NCBI GenBank assembly: GCA_002690445.1
Contig: NZER01000352.1
Location: 1 to 6,527 of the forward strand
DNA: 6,527 nucleotides
Origin: Candidatus Pacearchaeota archaeon
GTDB taxonomy: Archaea; Nanoarchaeota; Nanoarchaeia; Pacearchaeales; GW2011-AR1
Reading direction: 5' to 3'
Positions 5,169 through 6,527 of this stretch are shown here, piece after piece. Each line of letters begins with the position of its first letter. Position 1 is the stretch's first letter. The position numbers were made by a program, and so were the translations under genes. The notes below the pieces were generated by a model. It was not told the DNA's origin and ran no database searches. It worked only from the letters and a program-made list of their open reading frames with translations.

Positions 5169-5198
5169 TCGGGGGCGGCTTAATAACCCCGCCCCCGA
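5169..5198 (+). terminator. strong GC hairpin between structural genes
   Basis: TCGGGGGCGG at 5169-5178 pairs exactly with CCGCCCCCGA at 5189-5198: a 10-bp stem with a 10-base loop. It lies in the 84-base spacer after the 217-residue gene and ends 25 bases before the next start. The bases after it (ATTCTAAACTTT) are not an uninterrupted T tract, so it is either a weak terminator that lets part of the transcripts through or an mRNA-stabilising and processing structure. Either would let the two flanking genes be made in different amounts. Confidence 0.6.
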
Positions 5199-5212
5199 AT
5201 TCTAAACTTTGT

Positions 5213-5217
5213 GAGGG
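5213..5217 (+). promoter_or_regulatory. ribosome binding site of the 142-residue gene
   Basis: GAGGG lies six bases before the ATG at 5224. It is more canonical than the G-only sites upstream and fixes the start of this gene. Confidence 0.65.
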
Positions 5218-5223
5218 AATATA

Positions 5224-5652
5224 ATGGGTTTTACTGTTTCCAAGGTTTTATCGGATGTTCAAAGAATTGGACTTCAACGGCTACGGCGAACCCTAAAGGA
5301 AGGATCGCCAAAATACCACTGGGATGTTACCGCGTTGGCGGCTGGGGCTAGTGAAGGGTTTGATTTGAATACCCAATTTCCCCTAAGTAAAAAATATTCG
5401 CCGCTGGACACGATTTTAGTAATAAATAATGATGGGGTTGATATCTCGGTTGCCTTGAACGGGGCGGGGGGTGATCTCTTAATTATACCCGCCGGCGTAA
5501 TCCGACAAGCGGGGCGCGATGAGATAGGCGCAATTACTCGGCTTTTAATCACTAATCTGGACGGTGCCGCCGCGGTTACGGCGGGGCTAATTGATATTGA
5601 ATTATGGCGCAGCCCAGAAGATGTGAATAGTCTAGCGCGGGATCAAATTTAG
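5224..5652 (+). CDS. candidate small capsid or virion surface protein
   Basis: The product has 142 residues. A basic amphipathic N-terminus (about 1-30, including RIGLQRLRRTLKEG) is followed by what looks like a compact beta sandwich: YHWDVTAL, a glycine turn, DTILVINNDGVDISVALNG, LLIIPAGVIRQ, ITRLLITNLDG and AGLIDIELWRSP. Repeated strand-loop-strand segments with Asn/Asp/Gly turns are typical of virion beta-sandwich proteins. I recognise no catalytic or metal site. It has its own good ribosome site and sits behind a strong hairpin, so its level may differ from the preceding gene. With the 217-residue protein it could form a two-component single-jelly-roll shell of the kind known from P23-77-like viruses; this is inference from size, apparent fold and order. 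A spike, fibre or receptor-binding subunit is the main alternative. Confidence 0.85.
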   Translation: MGFTVSKVLSDVQRIGLQRLRRTLKEGSPKYHWDVTALAAGASEGFDLNTQFPLSKKYSPLDTILVINNDGVDISVALNGAGGDLLIIPAGVIRQAGRDEIGAITRLLITNLDGAAAVTAGLIDIELWRSPEDVNSLARDQI

Positions 5653-5655
5653 ATA

Positions 5656-6527
5656 ATGAAAACGGCTGATATTTTACTAATAGGGGCGGGGGCATTGTTA
5701 CTTGCCCAAACATTACGCCCAAAAAGTGAGACCGAAACAATATTCCCCGCCCAGTTATCAGAGGGCGTAGCACCAACTTTTTTTGAATTACCCCCGCTAT
5801 TATCACCCGAAACCCCCGCAACCACCCCCCCAGCAGCCGACCCGGTGCGGGGATATATAGATCAACTGTTAAGCGCAATGGGGGTGTTCCAACGATCCGA
5901 TGAGGATATCGTCACCCGCGTTATCGCGGAATACGAACGGTTGAAAACAGAAGGGCAAAATGCGGTTGCCGCCGTAATCCCGTCAATTCCGACCCCCGTG
6001 GAAGTAAACGTTGATGTCGTGGATGAGATTGTAGCGGCGGTTGAAGATGGAGTAACCACCATCACCGAAACCTCAGGGATTACCGATATAGTAGACCGGC
6101 AATATCCGCCAGCTGGTGTATTTGATACTTGGGGTATAGTGAACCAGGCGCGCGATGTGGTGGATGATGTGGGCGAGACTATCGCACAGATAGAACCAGG
6201 CGTGGTATCTACCACCGTTAAAACTGTGGGGGGTATTGCGGGGCGGCAATATCTGGCTAAGGCTCTGGGGAGTTCTGGCATACCCCTACCAGGGGGTAAA
6301 CACGTGAAGGCAATGGGCAAGGGGGTTACACTCTTAGCGGAGCAACTCGGGGGCGGGGCTGGAGGGAAAGGATACTATACGCGAGGAGGTTATGTCCTGG
6401 GCAAGGCAATGGGCAAGAAAGTGGCGGGCAAAGTGGCGGGAAAAATGCTCCTCAGAACCATCCCCTTTTTCGGCTGGGCATTGGCAGCCGCCGATGCAGC
6501 CGCCGATGTGGCGAGGCTGGGCGGGGC
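5656..6527 (+). CDS. membrane-anchored virion protein, 3' end outside window
   Basis: ATG at 5656, three bases after the previous stop, opens a frame with no stop to the end of the window: 290 codons seen. Residues 5-18 form a short hydrophobic anchor (ILLIGAGALLLAQ) right at the N-terminus. Residues 46-63 are Pro/Thr-rich and likely extended. Then come an amphipathic stretch (YIDQLLSAMG), acidic helical segments with many Val, Asp and Ile (about 100-175), and a glycine- and lysine-rich part with repeated KAMGK and KVAGK units. The last visible part is hydrophobic and alanine-rich (IPFFGWALAAADAAADVA, about 269-286), possibly membrane-active. No enzyme motif is visible. The best guess is a structural protein linking internal membrane and shell, or one acting in genome delivery. 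No clear ribosome site precedes it, so coupling to the upstream gene is likely. Confidence 0.8.
   Translation, partial: MKTADILLIGAGALLLAQTLRPKSETETIFPAQLSEGVAPTFFELPPLLSPETPATTPPAADPVRGYIDQLLSAMGVFQRSDEDIVTRVIAEYERLKTEGQNAVAAVIPSIPTPVEVNVDVVDEIVAAVEDGVTTITETSGITDIVDRQYPPAGVFDTWGIVNQARDVVDDVGETIAQIEPGVVSTTVKTVGGIAGRQYLAKALGSSGIPLPGGKHVKAMGKGVTLLAEQLGGGAGGKGYYTRGGYVLGKAMGKKVAGKVAGKMLLRTIPFFGWALAAADAAADVARLGG
6307..6321 (+). repeat. 15-bp direct repeat, copy 1 (copy 2 at 6403-6417)
   Basis: AAGGCAATGGGCAAG occurs at 6307-6321 and again, identical, at 6403-6417. The copies are 96 bases (32 codons) apart and in the same frame, and both encode KAMGK within the last gene. Just after copy 2 a short near-tandem unit encodes KVAGKVAGK. 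This probably reflects internal duplication of a lysine-glycine helix unit. Confidence 0.7.

Noticed and set aside
5862..6320. Open frame on the - strand (152 residues), Thr/Ser/Pro-rich
   Set aside because: It lies inside the last + strand gene, and its Thr/Ser-rich composition is what the complement of Val/Asp/Gly codons gives.
1..6527. CRISPR arrays, tRNA or rRNA genes, insertion sequences, inverted terminal repeats
   Set aside because: I saw no regularly spaced repeats, cloverleaf signatures, transposase motifs or matching ends. Genome ends are presumably outside the window.

Overview
The window looks like an internal piece of a small, tightly packed viral genome, or an integrated relative. 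Every supported gene is on the + strand, and most neighbours overlap by 1-8 bases or lie within a few bases of each other. The anchor is a complete family B DNA polymerase of the protein-primed (phi29-type) class at 183-1955. The second anchor is a P-loop ATPase of the HerA/FtsK-like genome-packaging kind at 3476-4096. It is followed by small hydrophobic, glycine-rich proteins and two small, apparently beta-rich proteins. Polymerase, packaging ATPase and small membrane proteins together point to a tailless virus with an internal membrane, in the broad tectivirus/sphaerolipovirus style. No tail, terminase, integrase, lysis, tRNA or rRNA gene is visible. The host is uncertain. Shine-Dalgarno-type sites and a possible sigma70-like promoter favour a bacterium, but an archaeal host is not excluded.

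Layout: 2-166 is the 3' end of an upstream gene, in the position where phi29-like and tectiviral genomes often carry the terminal protein. 183-1955 is the polymerase. 1956-2015 is a short spacer with a perfect 12-bp palindrome. 2016-2426 is a 136-residue protein that may bind single-stranded DNA (weak call). 2451-2489 is a terminator-like hairpin. 2520-3476 holds three small overlapping genes: an unknown, a zinc ribbon and an unknown. 3476-4096 is the ATPase, ending just after a run of nine C. 4196-4486 is a glycine-zipper membrane protein. 4486-5139 (217 aa) and 5224-5652 (142 aa) are candidate capsid proteins separated by a 10-bp-stem hairpin. 5656-6527 is a membrane-anchored protein running off the window.

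How it may work together (inference): the first half replicates linear, protein-capped DNA (possible terminal protein, polymerase, possible ssDNA-binding protein). The second half builds the particle (packaging ATPase, membrane proteins, capsid candidates). The order ATPase then two small capsid candidates recalls the ATPase / small capsid / large capsid block of P23-77- and SH1-like viruses. No double-jelly-roll-sized capsid gene is present in the window.

Three points deserve most attention. First, polymerase-based replication sits next to two small capsid candidates instead of a recognisable large capsid gene. Second, a C9 tract at 4066-4074 may hide a longer ATPase of about 240 residues ending at 4199. 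Third, G-only ribosome-binding sites (GGGGG or GGGGGG) precede five genes.
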